Counted from the stretch's first letter, positions 46,925 to 59,872 are shown. The stretch: 64,000 nucleotides of DNA from Eucommia ulmoides (GCA_016647705.1 CM028335.1:11236905-11300904); one strand, 5' to 3'. Numbers and translations: made by a program. Notes: generated from the sequence alone by a model not told the origin.

Positions 46925-47560
46925 TGTTGGCCGACTTATAGAAAATGAACTTTAGGCATGTGAAGAAGACCTTTTATTGGTTAAGAAGATCATATTATGA
47001 TACGGAAAAGAACCATACGTATCAACTAATTTGAGCATCATCAATTATTATGGAGAATTTTTTTCCAGGACAAAAGTTTGACAAATGGAACCAATTAGTT
47101 GCATAGGCTGTTAGGTCTTTGTCAGTTGTTGAAATGTAACGTTGCGCATCACGGATCGGGCCTTTTAGGCCAACAAATGGGCCGTTTGGCACTACCTAGG
47201 ACACGCCCCTAATAGGAAGCAAGAATTCCTGAAATCGAAAGTAACGGAAGCAACAATAGTTTGTAAGCAACAAGGTTCACCACAAGCGCATGCTAGTAAG
47301 AAAGTGAACATAACAACAACAATGCATTAACAACAAGACAGTATGGTACAAGATTTGAAAGACTTTAAAGACTTAAGAGCATGTCCTCCAATAATATACA
47401 TTAAGTAAAAAAAATACCAGTGCCACCAGTAGGCATCATTTTGCTCAATAAATCATAATGAGCCCCCGTAACAAAACAAAAGAAATAAAAAAAACTGTAC
47501 TACTATTTACAACATAAGAGTCACGGGTAGATGGTCATGCGCGACCAAGGACTGGACAAA
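46925..47560. other. Segment larger in copy B than in copy A
   Basis: Copy A has only a few tens of bases here (33656-33690). The first part (46960-47130) matches the diverged upstream copy at 29880-30030, so it is ancestral and was lost from A. The part at 47150-47520 (with GGGCCTTTTAGGCC and AACAACAACAATG) has no counterpart elsewhere in the window. No gene is recognised. Confidence 0.6.
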
Positions 47561-48119
47561 CTTAGATCAGCCAAGCAAGATACAACAAACAGTTGAGTTG
47601 CGTGGTGTTTATGGTTCGTTGTCTCAGTCAATTTGTTAGTTTTTGTTCCGTTTTCTACTCGACTCTTATCTACTCTAGTCATGTTCTTGAAAGGGAATAA
47701 TTTGGAAGTTTCTTAATCATGATAACATGTAGGGCAACCACGTGCATGGAAAACAGCTAACCGAAACGAAAGCCTCTGGTTTTTTAATGCTCAATTTTGT
47801 TTGTAATTTGATAACAATATTCTTTTTCTTTTGTTATTTGACATTGTTTTTTTATTATAATTTTTTTGTGAGAGAAGACAATTAATTCGTTTCACCAGTT
47901 ACTAAAAAACTATTTTAATATAATAAATTGAAAGATAATTGTCAAAATAGAAAGCATATTCAGTTTCTTTAATACTAAAATTATATCATGTGATAAAAAA
48001 AAAAAAAATTGGTATAAATAATTGGGGCAGTTACCAAGAAGTTCGAGAACAAAATTACGAAATACACTTTTTGAAAAACATGTTACAAAATAGTATTTTT
48101 GTGATGATTTTACCCATCA

Positions 48120-48235
48120 CGTTAAATATAATGCGGGATCGTATTGAATATAGCACGAGATCGTGTTACATTTAACACGATTATTCAACACAATCTCATG
48201 TTGAATATAAAACGAGATTGTGTTATATTTCATTT
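48120..48235. repeat. CACGANATCGTG palindromic minisatellite, copy B
   Basis: Equivalent to 34225-34345, slightly more decayed (GCGGGATCGTATTGAATA, GCACGAGATCGTGTTACATT). Confidence 0.7.
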
Positions 48236-48399
48236 TCATTGCCGTTCAAATTCTAGAAAGCCACCATATCCATTCCATCTCACCGCAATAACCATACAAT
48301 ATACCAAGCATACGCTCTATTCCACCAGGTTCATAGATCAAGTCCTTTCTCTCTCTCTCTCACACACACACACAAACACACATTTGTTTAGGTGACGAG

Positions 48400-49280
48400 A
48401 ATATTTTGGACTATTCTGTGCAAGCCAACGTTTTTTGAAGGACTATTTGGTGCAAATAAAAAGTAGTAGGGCCATCTTGTAATTTTAGCCTTTTAAGTAA
48501 ACTATTTGGTATTTTTCTCTAAATAATTTGAAAGTTTTTAATACTAAATCTCCCATTAAGGAGGCACAATAAATTATGGTTAGTTTACAAATTTTGGGTT
48601 TAGAAAAATACTATTATGTGATGCTTCAACAAGTTAACTTTTTATTTTTATGTTGTTCGTAACTTATCAAAATATAATTTTATTTTGATTAAATTTTAGT
48701 GTTAGTTATAATTTGCACCCTTATGGTTTGATCTAATTATATTTTACACCCTTATGGTATTTGGTCAACACTTATATTTTCCGTATTTCGGACTCAAATG
48801 CAATAGTTAACTATTCCCTTAATTTTTTTTAAAAAAAAAAGTCAAACAAAAATAAATTATTTAATATTAAATAACATTTATACTCTTCAAATTAAACAAA
48901 ACACAATCAAATAATTTTAATGGATGATTTATACACTAATTCAAAAGTTTAAAGGGGCAAAATAAAATTTTATAAATCCCATCATCAGCAATCGTCGGCA
49001 AATCAACCCAACTTTCCTTCACTGGCAAACCGACCAACCTATGGCGAACCACCACACCTACGACCTCTGTTTCCCTTATTTTTTAGTTTTCCGGCAAATG
49101 GGTATATTCAATTTCTCTCTCTAAAAGCTTCTCTATCTGAGCTTCTTTCTATTTATCAATTGAATGCTTTTGAGGGATATAATTCTTTTTGTTCATTGAA
49201 AATGTTGTTAAATATTATTCGGAAGGCTAAAAAATGAGATTCGGATGATCCAGACCTATGTTTTTTTTTTTTTTTTTTTA
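48400..49280. other. Repeated spacer before the copia LTR, copy B
   Basis: Counterpart of 35526-36436; ends in a T-run at 49259-49279. No gene is seen. Confidence 0.5.
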
Positions 49281-49654
49281 TGTTAGACATCTCTAAATGA
49301 TTCTTACAAAAAAACAAACATGCTTTATAAACAAAGTAGTATGAAAAATGACAAAATGCAGAATTGATTACTAACCTTCAGCCATTGACATTTTGAGCGA
49401 GGTTCTCTGTATATAGGTGCTTCTACACTCTAGCAACTCACTAAGATGGTATATGTTTTGAAATTGTTGACCATAGGGACTCTTTCACGATTTGGATATA
49501 TAGAGAGATACAATATATACGTTTTACCATAAGAAACATAACCAAAAGCAAACCAATGGGCATGTAACGTTTTTCTTATTTAAAACATAACTGAAATCAA
49601 ATTAAGAAGGAATATTGAGTGATATGCGGACTATTAAAGGAAAAATAACTCACA
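49281..49654 (-). repeat. Candidate copia 3' LTR, copy B
   Basis: Counterpart of 36437-36811; the inner edge abuts a purine-rich tract in minus orientation. Confidence 0.5.
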
Positions 49655-52600
49655 TTCTCTCACTTAGTCCGTATATATTTACAATTATACTCAAAGTTCA
49701 CGAGTCCCTCTTCTTAATAAAAGAAAGAAAACACATGAATCTTGATAAGTAGTCTTAGAGCGAATATTATCTTCCATGTATCACAATGCATCCTATTTCT
49801 TTATCAATAGCACATTATTACTTAATGAACAAACCTTATGTTTATTCTAGGTCCAATAATATTTGTTATTCTTAACATAAATGTGTTCACCAAAATGAGA
49901 AAACAACACAAATAAATAAGAGTTTCATTACAAATGACAAAGTCACATGATGGAACCAAGTCCCATTCATGCTACATGATCCTTAAAACTCATTGGTGGC
50001 ATGCCTTTTGTTAAAGGATCAACAATTATCAATTCAGTGCTAATGTGTTTAATGACCACTTTGTTCTCCTTAACATGTTCCTTTACGGCTAAATATTTGA
50101 TATTGATATGTTTACTTCGACTACCACTAGTTGTTTTTAGCCAAGAAAATCGCAGCCGAATTATCACAATATATCTTAAATGGCTTAGAAATAGAATCCA
50201 CAATTCTAAGCCCAAATATAAAACTCTTCAAACATACAACATGTGAGGTAGCCTCAAAACAAGAAACAAACTTAGCCACCATGATAGAAGTAGCAGTCAA
50301 GGTATGTTTTGCACTCATCCAAGACACGGCTCCGCCAACAAACATAAAAATGTATCTAGATGTAGATTTTAATGAATCAACACACTCAGTGAAATCCGAA
50401 TCCGAGTAACCAACTACCTCTAGATGATCAGTTCGCCTCTACATGTGCATGTAATCCTTGGTCCCTTTAAGGTACCTCATCACTTTCTTTGTAACACTCC
50501 AATGGTCCAAACCTGGATTACTCTGATGTGTTCGCAACATTCCAACAGCAAATGCATTGTTAGGTCCTGTACAAACCTGTGCATACATTAGGCTTCCAAT
50601 AGTAGAAGCATATGGAATGTTTTGCATTTGTTCCATTTCAAGCTCATTTTTTGAGCACTAGTTCAAATTGAATCTGTCACCCTTCACAATAGGTGCTACA
50701 ATGGGTTAACAATCCTTCATTCAAAACCTCTCTAAAACCTTATTGATATAGATTTCTTGAGATAGACCCAAAATATTGAGATATGTCTCTATGAATCTTA
50801 ATGCCAATGATATATGATGACTCACCTATATCCATCGTATCAAAATTATTAGAGAGAAATTGTTTCACCTCATATAGTAACCCATTATCATTAGTTACAA
50901 GTAAAATATCATCCACATTCAGAACAAGGAAATAAATTTTACTCCTACTAACCTTCTGGTATATGCATTGATCCATATTGTTTTCCACAAAACCAACTGA
51001 AGAAATGACATCAAGGAATTTCAAATACTATTAGCGGGAGGCTTGTTTCAATCCATCTATGGATTTCTTGAGCTTGTATCCCAAATACTCACCATCACTA
51101 AAAGAGAATCCTTCTGGTTATTTCCTATAAACATCCTCCTTTAGGTCTCTATTGAGAAATGTTATTTCCACATCCATTTGATGCAGTTCCAAGTCAAAAT
51201 GGGCAATCAATGCCATAATAACACGGAGATAATCTTTCTTAGATATAGGATAAAAAGGTCTCTGTGTAGTATATTCCTTCTTTTTGAGTGAATCCTTTGG
51301 AAACGAGTCTTGCTTTTTATCTTTCAATATTACCTAATGAATCATTTTTAGTTTTAAATATTCATTTACATCCATGATCTTTGTGCCTTTAGGCAATTTA
51401 GCAAGATCCCAGACTCCATTAGATTCCATATAATTCAACTCTTCTTTCATGGCATTGTGCCACAACTCAGAATTTTTGCAACTCATGGCGTGTGAAAATA
51501 TTTGAGGATCATTTTCAGCTCCAATGTCATGGCCAGCTTCTTGTAGATACACATGTAATCACTAAGTATTGCTAATTTCTTATTCCTACTTAATCTTCTT
51601 AATGCTATATCAACATTCTCTTAAGGAACATGTTCTACAACTAGTTGCTCAACAGTGTCTAGTAATTACTGAACAACTAGATCTACTAGTTTATCATCAA
51701 CAACTTGTGGAATCTCAATGATTGGTTATCCAACACCCGTTTGTATTTGAGGAGAATTATGACTGATAGCCCACCTTTCACTTGCAATAGGGTTTTGGAT
51801 ATAAGAATAATTCATCTTAGGAACTAAGCCCTGAGACGGATTTCTCCCACTCTTTTAGTCATTCTTAAGAAATTTTGCATTTATTGTTTCAAAATTCTAT
51901 TGCTATGAGATGGACAGTAAAATGTGTACTCTTTGGACCTTTCAGCATATCCAATGAAATGCCAACTTATAGTCCTTGGGTCCAATTTATTTTATTGTGG
52001 ATTGTAAACTCTTGCTTTAGAAGGGCATCATCAAATGCGTATATGTCGCATATTTGGTTTCCAACGTTTCCAAATTTCAAATGGCATTTTAGAAACTGCC
52101 TTAGTTGGAACTCGATTTAATATATACACTGCCATTTTAAGAGCCTCTGTCCACAATGATGAAGGAAGTTTGGAGTTGCTAAGCATATTCCTTACCATGT
52201 CCATCAATGTACGATTTTTTCTTTCTACAACACCATTTTGATCTAGAGTGCCAGGCAAGGTGTTTTGAGAAACAATACCCTACTCTTGAAGAAAATAAAT
52301 AAATGGATCAGGTGCTTGTCCAATTCCCATGTATCTACCATAGTATTCAATGCCTCTATATGATCTCACGATTTTAATTTGTTTTCCACATTATCTCTCT
52401 ACCTTTGCTTTAAATATTTTAAAAGCATCCAACGCTTCGTTCTTATTATGAAGCAAGTATATATATCGCGAGTGATCATCTATAAAGGTGATAAAATATT
52501 TATGACCATGCAAACACATATCAGGACAACAAATATCATTATATATGATGTCTAGTAATTTAGAACTCTTTTTAGCACCTATCTTGATTTTGTTTGTCTG

Positions 52601-53320
52601 CTTTTCTTTAATGCATTCAATACATGAATCACAATCTGTAAAATCAAGAGCTTCACGAACTCCATCATGCACTAACTTTTGATTCTCTTAATGAAGATAT
52701 GTCCCACTCTCCAGTGCCACAACCCGGAAGTTTTTTTATTCATAACACAATGTTTAATATCAACATTATCATGTACATGCATTGTGTTATGAAGGGTTTT
52801 GTCTTACAAATTAATTCAAAAAAGACCATTAGACATTATACCATACCCAACAAGATCAGATTTATAAAATAATTTAAAAGATGTATCTAAAAAGTTAAAG
52901 GAATAATCAAAAGGTACAAGTCTTGAAACTGAAATCAAGTTTCTAGAGAAACTTGAAATATAAAATGTTCTTTCCAAATTCATAACAAAACTAAAATCTA
53001 AAATTATTTTGCATGTTCCAATGGCTTTCACATGTGAACTCATCTTATTTCCTGAATAGATGCTTTACTCACTGCCCATCGGCTTCCTTTGGTTTAGAAA
53101 GCCCTGCAAGGTATTTGAAATTTGGATTGTAGAACTAGAATCAATCTACCAAGTGTTATGACAAACATCAACCATATTAGATTCATAAAAAACAAGTGAG
53201 GTTAGATTACCTTTCTTCTCAAGCCAAGCCTTGAATTTGACACAATCCTTCTTCATGTGCCCCTTCTTTTTATATAAAAAATACTTGGATTCCTTATTCA
53301 AGTCACTTAGGAGGGGCACT
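49281..53320 (-). mobile_element. Ty1/copia 3' part in copy B, cut by a second CACTA element; fossil
   Basis: Candidate 3' LTR 49281-49654. Then on the minus strand come RNase H (about 49940-50410, ending with a DPLTKGMPP motif), reverse transcriptase (about 50640-51330), a linker, integrase (about 52030-52680, with [10 protein letters not shown] and FIDDHSRY motifs), a GAG-pre-integrase/protease region (about 52800-53050) and a zinc-knuckle-like remnant (about 53200-53300). The order is the standard copia one. The 5' end and LTR are not seen because a CACTA element begins at 53321. The reading frame is broken in many places (around ten), so this is an old non-coding copy. Confidence 0.85.
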
Positions 53321-53908
53321 CACTACAGGAAAATTAGTCTATAACAGGAATTATTCTAGCGGCAATTAAAAAATAGCCACTTAAAATATATTTTTAGCGA
53401 CAAATTTTTTAATTGTTGCTAATTTATTGCAATTGCCGCTAAACATTGAAATATTAAAGCACATTTTGGCGTCAAATTTTGGCACCAAATTTTGAATCCC
53501 ATTCTTTACTTAAAGAAAAAATCAAAGTGAAAAAAAAAAAAAAAAATAAGGAACAAATTATTCAATCATTAAAAAAAAAAAAATTAAATACAAAAAAAAA
53601 AAAAAAAAAAAAAATTAAAAAAAAAATTAATATACAAAACTTATTTCCCAAACCACTCTCCCAAACAAAACAATATTTTGTTGTCAACCACTCCCACCTT
53701 TCCCTAACCCTCTTCTTCGTTGCCTCTCCCCAACTTTCCTGCTCCATTGTTGGGTAAGAGCCCCATCTCTCTCTCTCTCTCCTCCATGGAAGTCGCAAGG
53801 CCCACTCCATATTTTTACCTATTCATGTCTTCGTGCGATTGTTTCTCCGAGTTACATCAGGTAGATGCGCATAAGAAATTCAAATCGAGATCCAGAAATA
53901 GTGGATCC

Positions 53909-54131
53909 TGTTGGCGTGAGCTGTATACTAATTTAGTTGAGAGATTTTAGGAGTTTGATTATACTATAGTTGTATACGTCCCATTTGTAATGGGGTCTTT
54001 ATTTACTTGCCTAAGTTTGCTACGTACCCATAGTTTTCCTAATTAGTTGTTTGTGTATATATATCTACCTTGTAAGTTGAAGAAAGAAATGGAGAAAAAA
54101 ACCTTGTTCAAAAATTATTTCTTATTTGACA
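53909..54131 (+). repeat. Copia 5' LTR
   Basis: 223 bp, TG...CA, followed directly by the primer-binding site. Confidence 0.95.
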
Positions 54132-57100
54132 TAGTATCAGAGTGGAGATCCATAGAATTTACTTGACCTTCAGAGTACTAGAAGCTGTTGTTGCAACAGC
54201 AGCCACAGAAACCAAAGGCGATGACAACATCGACCGATCTGGTAGAACAAAGTCAACGAGGTACTACTGCTATCCTTGAAGATTTAACTACAATAATGAA
54301 TCAAGCTTTGACTCAAAACCAGACCCAGACCTCAGCGGCGACATATGATGCTGCATCTACACAGATTGGTATCAAACTTGATGGTACTAATTACGCTCTA
54401 TGGTCCCAAATTGTTGAGATGTATATCTCAGGCAAAGACAAGTTGAGATATATAAATGGTGACCTCCGACAGCCAGAGCCAAATAACCCTACATTTAGAA
54501 AATAGAGGACATAGAACTCTATTGTTAAGGGGTGGTTGATTAATTCAATGGACCCCTCCTTAATCGGCAACTTTATTCGATTTCCAACTACCAAACATGT
54601 AAGGGAATCAATGGCTACCACCTATTTTGATGGAAATGACAAATCTCAGCTATACGATTTAAAGAGACTTGTAACCTGAATGAGACAAAATGGAGAATCT
54701 ATTGAGTCGTACTATAATGGTCTCCAAGGCTTATGGAGAGAAATTGACTTTCGTCGCCCGAATCCAATGGAATGTGAGGGTAATATAAAGAAGTATAACA
54801 CCTTCCTTCAAGAATATCGAGTTTATGTTTTTCTTGATGGGCTAGACGACAGACTCGACAAAATTAGGAGTGACGTACTCCAGTGACGTACTCTAGAGGA
54901 GTCAAAGCTGGTCCACAACTACATATGACTTCCCAAGCTGTAAAATTAGGGCCTACACTAGGTGGTGGAAAACCAAATCCTTCGATAAAGACTAAGGGAC
55001 AAACAGAGGGTGGAAGAAGTGGTTGCTCTCATTGTGGAAACTTGAAGCACACCCGTGAAACTTGTTTCAAGTTATATGGCTATCCAGAATGGTGGAATGA
55101 ACTCAAGGCTCGGAACCAAAAGGAAGCCAATGGTGGAACTAGGGAGTAGCAATGGTATACGCAGAACCCCAACTGTCTTTTGCTTCACTCGTGGAGTCAA
55201 CCACTAATTTCAATAATCAAGGTAACAACTATTGTTACAACAACAGTGCTTTACTTGTTTTTAATTAATAGAAAAAGGATGGCTGGATAGTGGACTCCGG
55301 TGCAACGGATCATATGATATTTGGCCCAGATGACCTTGACAAAAATATGGAACCAAGGCGAACTAGTATTTCTAATGCTAATGGGGTCATGTATCCCATT
55401 ACAGGGGCTGGAACAATGCACTTATCATTCTCAATATCTTTGTCTAATACTCTTTTAGTTCCATCTCTTTGAAATAAACTAATGTCTATGGGGCAAGCTA
55501 CCGAAGAACTAAATTGTGTAGCACTAATGTATCTAAAGTTTTGTCTTTTTCAGGATATTCTCACGAAGGAGATCATTGAGGGTGGTACTAAGAGAGAGGG
55601 GTTATACTACATGGATGATTTCAGTTCTGGTAAAGTCAATAATATGAACCATTCTTCTAGTATAAAAGCGAAACAGATTTGGTTATGGCACAACCGTTTG
55701 GGACACCGTCATTTAGTTATATGAGGTATTCATTTCCACAGTTGTTTTCTAATACAAATTATTCAGATTTCAAATGTGAGACTTGCATTTTAGCCAAGAG
55801 GCATCGTTTACCTTTTCCTATTAGTCTTAATAAAAGTGATATTACTTTTATGTTGATTCCTTCAGATGTTTGGGGTCCATCTCCAATCACAACTGTCTCT
55901 GGTGTACGTTGGTTTGTGACTTTTGTAGATGACTGTACCCAAATGACATGGTTATATCTACTAAAACGCAAAGACGAGGTATTTGGCGTGTTTCGTGGTC
56001 TTCATGCTATGAGTCAAAACTAATTTTCTGTCAAAATCAGAATTCTTCAATCCGATAATGGGGGAGAATATGCAAATCAAGATTTCTTGGAATATTTTCA
56101 CAAGCACGGTCTTCTCCACGAATCCTTTTGTAGTCAAACTCTGCAACAGAATGGCGTGGCCAAACGAAAAAACTGACACATTCTGTAAATTGCCCGTGCT
56201 TTGTTAAGTGGAGCAACAGTACCTCACCGTTATTGGGATAATGTTGTTGTAACTATAGTCCATTTGTTGAATCGCATGCCTTCAAAAGTATTGGAGTTCA
56301 AAACCCCATTACAGCTTTTGTTTGAACATGTTACACTACTATCTATATTTCTTATTCCTCCGTGTGTATTTGGATGTGTTGCATTTGTTCATTTACATAA
56401 AAATCAACGAACCAAACTTGATTCATGTGTTGTTTGGTGTATTTTTCTAGGGTATGGTACAAACAAGAAAGGTTATCGTTGTTACAACCTTACCACAAAA
56501 CGTACCTATATCACGATGGATATTACTTTCTTAGAATCTGAAAAAGAAAAATTTTATTCGTCATTATTATCAATTTCTCCTCTTTAGGGGGACACATTGG
56601 ATGAAGAGTAGAAGTAGTGGGATTGACCAAGTGCCGATGTTGATTGTCCAAGTACAGATGTTGTTGCAACAACACCAACAAAAGTGGAAGTTGTTGCAAC
56701 AGATGTTGCAACAGTGCCATAAAATATTGCCGCAATAGAAAACGTTGTTACAACAGTGCCAGAAAATGTTGCTGCAATAGAAGAAGTTGTTACAACAACT
56801 GAAGAAGATCTGGAACATCACACACCTAGTAAGGAAACCCCTTTTCCCCATGTACCTGACAATGACGGTCCTTTCCCTGAGAATATTCATGCGGTAACCT
56901 CACTTGTTCCACCTTCTAGTTATGTTTTGGATACTCCTGTTGGTTATCACTTACCTTTCAGGCACAATAGGGGTAAGCCCCCAGCTCGATACTCACTTGA
57001 TATTGAAGGAAAACAATAGAAATATCCTATCTCTAACCATGTAACCACACAGAGCCTGACTGAACCACTTAGAGGCTTCACTGATAAGTTGTCCTCTTCC

Positions 57101-58649
57101 CATATTCCCCATGGAATTCATGAATCCTTAACTGATCCCAAATGGTCTCGAGCAATTAAGGAAGATATGTAAACACTAGAAAAGAACAAAACATGGAATC
57201 TTGTTCCGCTGCCAGAAGGAAAGAAGACGGTTGGGTGTAGATGGGTTTTCTCCATTAAATATAAGGCAGATGGGGCAATTGAACGATACAAGGAAAGATT
57301 GGTAGCCAAGGGCTATACACAAACGTATGGAGTAGACTATGAAGAGACATTTTTTCCAGTGGCAAAATTAAATGCTATCAGAGTTTTGTTATCTTTGGCA
57401 GCAAACTTAGATTAGCCACTACACCAATTCGACGTAAATAATGCCTTCCTTCATGGAGACCTCGAGGAAGAAATGTATATGGACATCCTACTAGGTTATA
57501 TCTCATCACCCACGACCGGAATTGTGTGCAAGTTACAAAGGGCTTTATATGGACTAAAACAATCACTATATGCTTGGTTTGGCCGGTTTAGTATGGCTAT
57601 GAGAAAGTATGGTTTTCAATAAAGCAACTCAGATAACACTCTCTTCTTAAAACAATGGCAAGGAAAGGTAACAGTATTAACAATTTATGTGGATGACATG
57701 ATCATTACAGGAGATGATACAAAAGAAATTAAAACGCTGCAAAAACAATTAGCTGTCGAGTTTGAGATGACGAACTTGGGAGGACTCAAATATTTCTTAG
57801 GGATTGAAGTGGCTAGATCAAAACGAGGTATCTTTCTTTCACAAAGAAAGTACGTACTAGACCTAGTAACTGAAGTAGGGATGCTTGACTGTAAACCAGC
57901 TGATACTTCGATGGTTCAAAATCAGAAACTTGGGGAATTTCTAGATCAAGTACCAACTAATAAAGGGAGGTATCAACGACTGGTGGGTAAGTTGATTTAC
58001 CTATCTCATACACGTCCAGATATTTCTAATGCTGTTAGTATAGTCAGTCAATTCATGCATTATCCTAGTGAAGACCGTATGGATGTTGTGGTACGAATAC
58101 TTCGTTATTTGAAATCAGCTCCTGGAAGAGGGCTTATGTTCTCCAAGAACAATCATTTAGATGTTGAGGGTTACATGGATGCTGATTGGGCAAGAAGTAT
58201 ATCTGATAGAAACTCTACATCTGGGTACTTCACTTTTATTGGTGGCAACTTAGTTACATGGAGGAGCAAGAAACAAAAAGTGGTAGCTTTGTCAAGTGTA
58301 GAGGCTGAGTTTCGAGGAATAGCGAAGCGATTGTATGAACTTCTTTGGCTTAGGAGATTACTGTTAGAAATTGGTTTTGCTCCCAAATCAGAATCAAACT
58401 TGTATTGCGATAATAAGGCTACCATTGAAATATCTCATAACCCGGTTCATTATGACCGCAATAAACATATTGAGGTAGATCGATATTTCATTAAACAAAA
58501 TCTTGAAGAAGGAGTGATTCATTTTCCATTTGTCAGATTAGAGGACCAACTCGCAGATATGCTTACAAAGGCAGTCTCAAGCAAAAGCTTCCATAGCTCA
58601 CTTGACAAGTTGGGCATTGAAGACATCTTTACACCAACTTGAGGGAGAG

Positions 58650-58872
58650 TGTTGGCGTGAGCTGTATACTAATTTAGTTGAGATATTTTAGGAGTTTGAT
58701 TATACTATAACTATATACATCCCATTTGTAATGGGGTCTTTATTTACTTTCCTAAGTTAGTTCTGTACCCATAGTTTTCCTAATTAGTTGTCTATGTATA
58801 TATATCTACCTTGTAAGTTGAAGAAAGATATGGAAGAAAAAACCTTTTTCAGAAATTCTTTCTTATTTGACA
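58650..58872 (+). repeat. Copia 3' LTR
   Basis: 223 bp, preceded by a purine tract and followed by the GATCC duplication. Confidence 0.95.
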
Positions 58873-58877
58873 GATCC

Positions 58878-59437
58878 AAGTAGAGATCATCGATGGAAAG
58901 ATCGCTAGATTGCGCGTACTCGAGGGAAATGAGAGCGACAACAACAAGGAAGCTGGGACCGACGATTTCTATTAAGGAGCGAATTGGGTTCTCGGTGCAC
59001 AGACATCGGCCGATGATTTATGCGGTCAATTTCTTTCAGAAGGTTGTGTCTTCTTAAAAATCGTAATCTTATCTTAATGTTAATTACTTACACTTTGTTA
59101 TTATTTTCATTTGCGTTGTGGTTACAATATGAGAATTGCAACTTCAGTTGTCTCAAACCCTTCAACGTCTTGCAAGTCAAATTCTCATCCCTCTCACATT
59201 GGTCACCCTGAGACAAGTGAAGTTTTTTATTATTCCAGGATTTCAATAAATTATACTTCGATGTTACTCTGATAGCCAAAATTCAAAATTGAATTGAACA
59301 AATGCACTCTATTATGATTTACATAATTAGTCCACTCCACTAAGACAATGTTAATAAACTTACTAGCCGATAGCTAGATCTTTCTGTATGAACTAATTGT
59401 TAATCTTTGTTGGACATTGTATTTTATTTTGTTTTAG
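58878..59437 (+). other. Exon/intron-like cargo upstream of the ULP2-type exon
   Basis: GC-richer sequence to about 59040 (GATGGAAAGATCGC..., CTCGAGGGAAATGAGAGCGACAAC), then AT-rich, intron-like sequence ending in GTTTTAG at 59437. I cannot assign a protein to the first part with confidence; it may be leader or exon sequence of a second captured gene. Confidence 0.4.
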
Positions 59438-59531
59438 ATGACAATGTAGATAAGGAACTTAGAGTTCCCTGTATATTGCACATAGATTCTATTAGACGAA
59501 GTCAGGCAGGGGTCAAAGATCTTGTGCAGAG
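59438..59531 (+). pseudogene. Single exon of a ULP2-like SUMO protease (captured or relic)
   Basis: A 94-bp stretch preceded by a 3' splice site (TTTTGTTTTAG) and followed by a 5' splice site (CAGAG|GTACAA). The frame starting at 59440 reads DNVDKELRVPCILHIDSIRR followed by SQAGVKDLVQR. This matches the segment VPCILHMDSIKGSHxGLKxLVQ of plant ULP2-like cysteine proteases (C48 family), which remove SUMO from proteins. The Asp in HIDS is the Asp of the His-Asp-Cys triad. The exons carrying the catalytic His (HW motif) and Cys (DCG motif) were not found on either side. Intact splice borders show DNA-level capture or relic status, not a processed copy. It lies inside the CACTA-type element that starts at 53321, and such elements are known to pick up host exons. 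Confidence 0.72.
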
Positions 59532-59872
59532 GTACAAATTTACTTCTGCAAAGTTTAGTAGAACAAAAAAGTAAATTTTCTTTGAGAAATATGACATTTT
59601 TGTGAATGTAGTATGCTTTATAGGGTTTTAAGGAAAATGTAGAGCTTTTGAATTTATTTTTAATATTAATAAATAATTAGGATTTGAGGTGATTCAATTT
59701 GGGGGTTGTATTTACACAAGTTTAAAACAATTTGTTCCATTGTTGACTTTATGTTTTAAATAAATATATGCCCTCTAGTTCTCTACCTTTCGGTCATGGT
59801 ATCCATGTGGCACTTTCTGGACTTCTCATGGACTATTCATTAAGGATGAACAATTTATATGATTAACACATT
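59532..59872. other. Intron-like AT-rich sequence after the ULP2-type exon
   Basis: Follows the GTACAA donor. No further ULP2 exon is recognised before the Sirevirus-like LTR begins at 59873. Confidence 0.45.

Larger units (their letters stand above)
44464..53114. repeat. Large tandem segmental duplication, copy B
   Basis: 8.65 kb in direct orientation, immediately abutting copy A. Its left end TATAAATGAATATTTGATAA equals 31162 onward. At its right end copia sequence continues past 53114 without interruption, where copy A instead joins the start of copy B. The shared TAT at 31162, 44464 and 53112 is the junction microhomology. Copy B lacks the CACTA element and has a private segment at about 46925-47560. 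Confidence 0.9.
53909..58872 (+). mobile_element. Ty1/copia element with both LTRs; fossil
   Basis: 4964 bp, LTRs of 223 bp (53909-54131 and 58650-58872; TGTTGGCGTGAGC... to ...TCTTATTTGACA), 5-bp target duplication GATCC (53904-53908, 58873-58877). The primer site (tRNA-iMet type, ATAGTATCAGAGTGG) follows the left LTR, and the purine tract GAGGGAGAG precedes the right one. Parts in order: gag with LDGTNYALW (from about 54224) and a zinc knuckle (about 55027-55075), protease DSGATDHM (about 55290), integrase (about 55670-56500), reverse transcriptase with YVDDM (about 57180-57900) and RNase H (about 58140-58620). The coding region is broken (roughly ten breaks). The LTRs differ at about 18 of 223 positions by hand count (about 8%), so it is several million years old. 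Confidence 0.95.
53321..59872. mobile_element. Second CACTA-type element, left part, with captured gene exon
   Basis: Starts CACTACAGGAAAATTAG next to ACT, within the copia of copy B. The first 130 bp hold subterminal motifs TAGCGGCAATT and AATTGCCGCTAAA in both orientations. A-rich tracts follow (53530-53620), then a leader-like segment (53700-53908). The element is split by a copia at 53909-58872 and resumes at 58878 with intron-exon-like sequence including a ULP2-type exon (59438-59531). Its right terminus is not found: a Sirevirus-like LTR starts at 59873, so the end is presumably beyond the window or lost. Left limit is firm; assignment of 58878-59872 to the same element is inference. 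Confidence 0.65.
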
